Source: an uncultured Clostridia bacterium
Lineage (GTDB): Bacteria; Bacillota; Clostridia; TANB77; CAG-508
NCBI GenBank assembly: GCA_934167685.1
Contig: CAKPLQ010000056.1
Location: 1-6,370 of the forward strand
Direction of reading: 5' to 3'
DNA length: 6,370 nt
The notes under the pieces: model-generated
Databases searched by the model: none
Told to the model about the DNA's origin: nothing
The model's input: the letters and a program-made list of their open reading frames with translations, nothing else
Translations under genes and position numbers: made by a program
Part shown: positions 6,239 to 6,370 of the stretch, in pieces
How positions within the stretch are numbered: position 1 is the stretch's first letter
Layout of the letters: each line of letters starts with the position of its first letter

Positions 6239-6267
6239 ATTATAACACGATTCTATCAAAAATGCAA
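6239..6267 (-). promoter_or_regulatory. Strong sigma-A promoter with extended -10
   Basis: On the minus strand TTGCAT (6267-6262), a 17-base spacer and a perfect TATAAT (6244-6239) are present, with TG one base before the -10 box. Transcription would start near 6232 and run left through a leader of about 77 bases to the 47-codon ORF. Confidence 0.75.
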
Positions 6268-6300
6268 AGTTTTAATATAATAATCATATTAATTTATAAT

Positions 6301-6362
6301 TCATTTATGATAATGTCTTAATATATCATTTAGGAAAATGTCTTAATCTAAAATTTATGATA
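6301..6362. repeat. Direct repeat of 25-bp period upstream of the promoter
   Basis: The 22-base units at 6301-6322 and 6326-6347 are identical at 20 positions and share AATGTCTTAAT exactly. A partial third copy (ATTTATGATA, 6353-6362) keeps the 25-bp step and may continue past the edge. The repeats end about 34 bp upstream of the -35 box at 6267, so they may be regulator binding sites; multiple end repeats of a transposon just outside the window are another possibility. Confidence 0.65.
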
Positions 6363-6370
6363 TAAGTAAA

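Noticed and set aside
1..6370. CRISPR array, tRNA or rRNA genes, intact insertion sequence
   Set aside because: No regularly spaced repeat array, tRNA-like cloverleaf, rRNA stretch or transposase was seen; the only tandem repeats are the three MraZ boxes and the 25-bp pair at the right edge.

Overview
The window looks like chromosome of a low-GC, anaerobic Gram-positive bacterium of the Clostridia type. The reasons are the very AT-rich sequence, strong GGAGG or AGGTG ribosome sites, several TTG or GTG starts, a rubrerythrin, a DUF975 membrane protein and an mraZ-rsmH pair of the Firmicute kind. The species cannot be read from this piece. Every gene I can support lies on the minus strand, so transcription runs from right to left.

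From the right edge (upstream) leftwards: 6156-6370 is a non-coding block. It holds a 25-bp direct repeat (two copies plus a partial third), a strong sigma-A promoter (6239-6267) and a leader with a hairpin that would cover the ribosome site of a possible 47-aa basic peptide (6012-6155). A 19-bp hairpin (5948-5986) follows that peptide. Next comes a RhuM-family gene (4743-5771, GTG start), a family often found in accessory or mobile DNA. This right-hand third is the accessory-looking part of the window.

The housekeeping part begins with uvrB (2590-4545), the damage-loading helicase of nucleotide excision repair. Its best promoter sits inside an 11-bp inverted repeat, and no standard LexA box is visible. 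A consensus-like promoter (TTGACA-17-TAAAAT) then starts a two-gene unit: a DUF975 membrane protein (1937-2515) and rubrerythrin (1395-1934), two bases apart. The unit ends at a clear intrinsic terminator (1354-1386).

Last comes the start of the division and cell wall (dcw) cluster. It has a promoter (1263-1291), three tandem 10-bp GAAGTGGT-type repeats that match the known MraZ operator design (1227-1256), mraZ (737-1162, TTG start), an A-rich spacer of about 190 bases with a perfect 10-bp hairpin, and the first 181 codons of rsmH (1-545, TTG start, cut by the window edge). MraZ probably controls its own operon through the repeats.

Most of the window is ordinary core genome. The parts worth a second look are the RhuM and small-peptide region with its structured leader and repeats, the inverted repeat around the uvrB promoter, and the hairpin spacer between mraZ and rsmH. 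I see no tRNA, rRNA, CRISPR array or intact insertion sequence.
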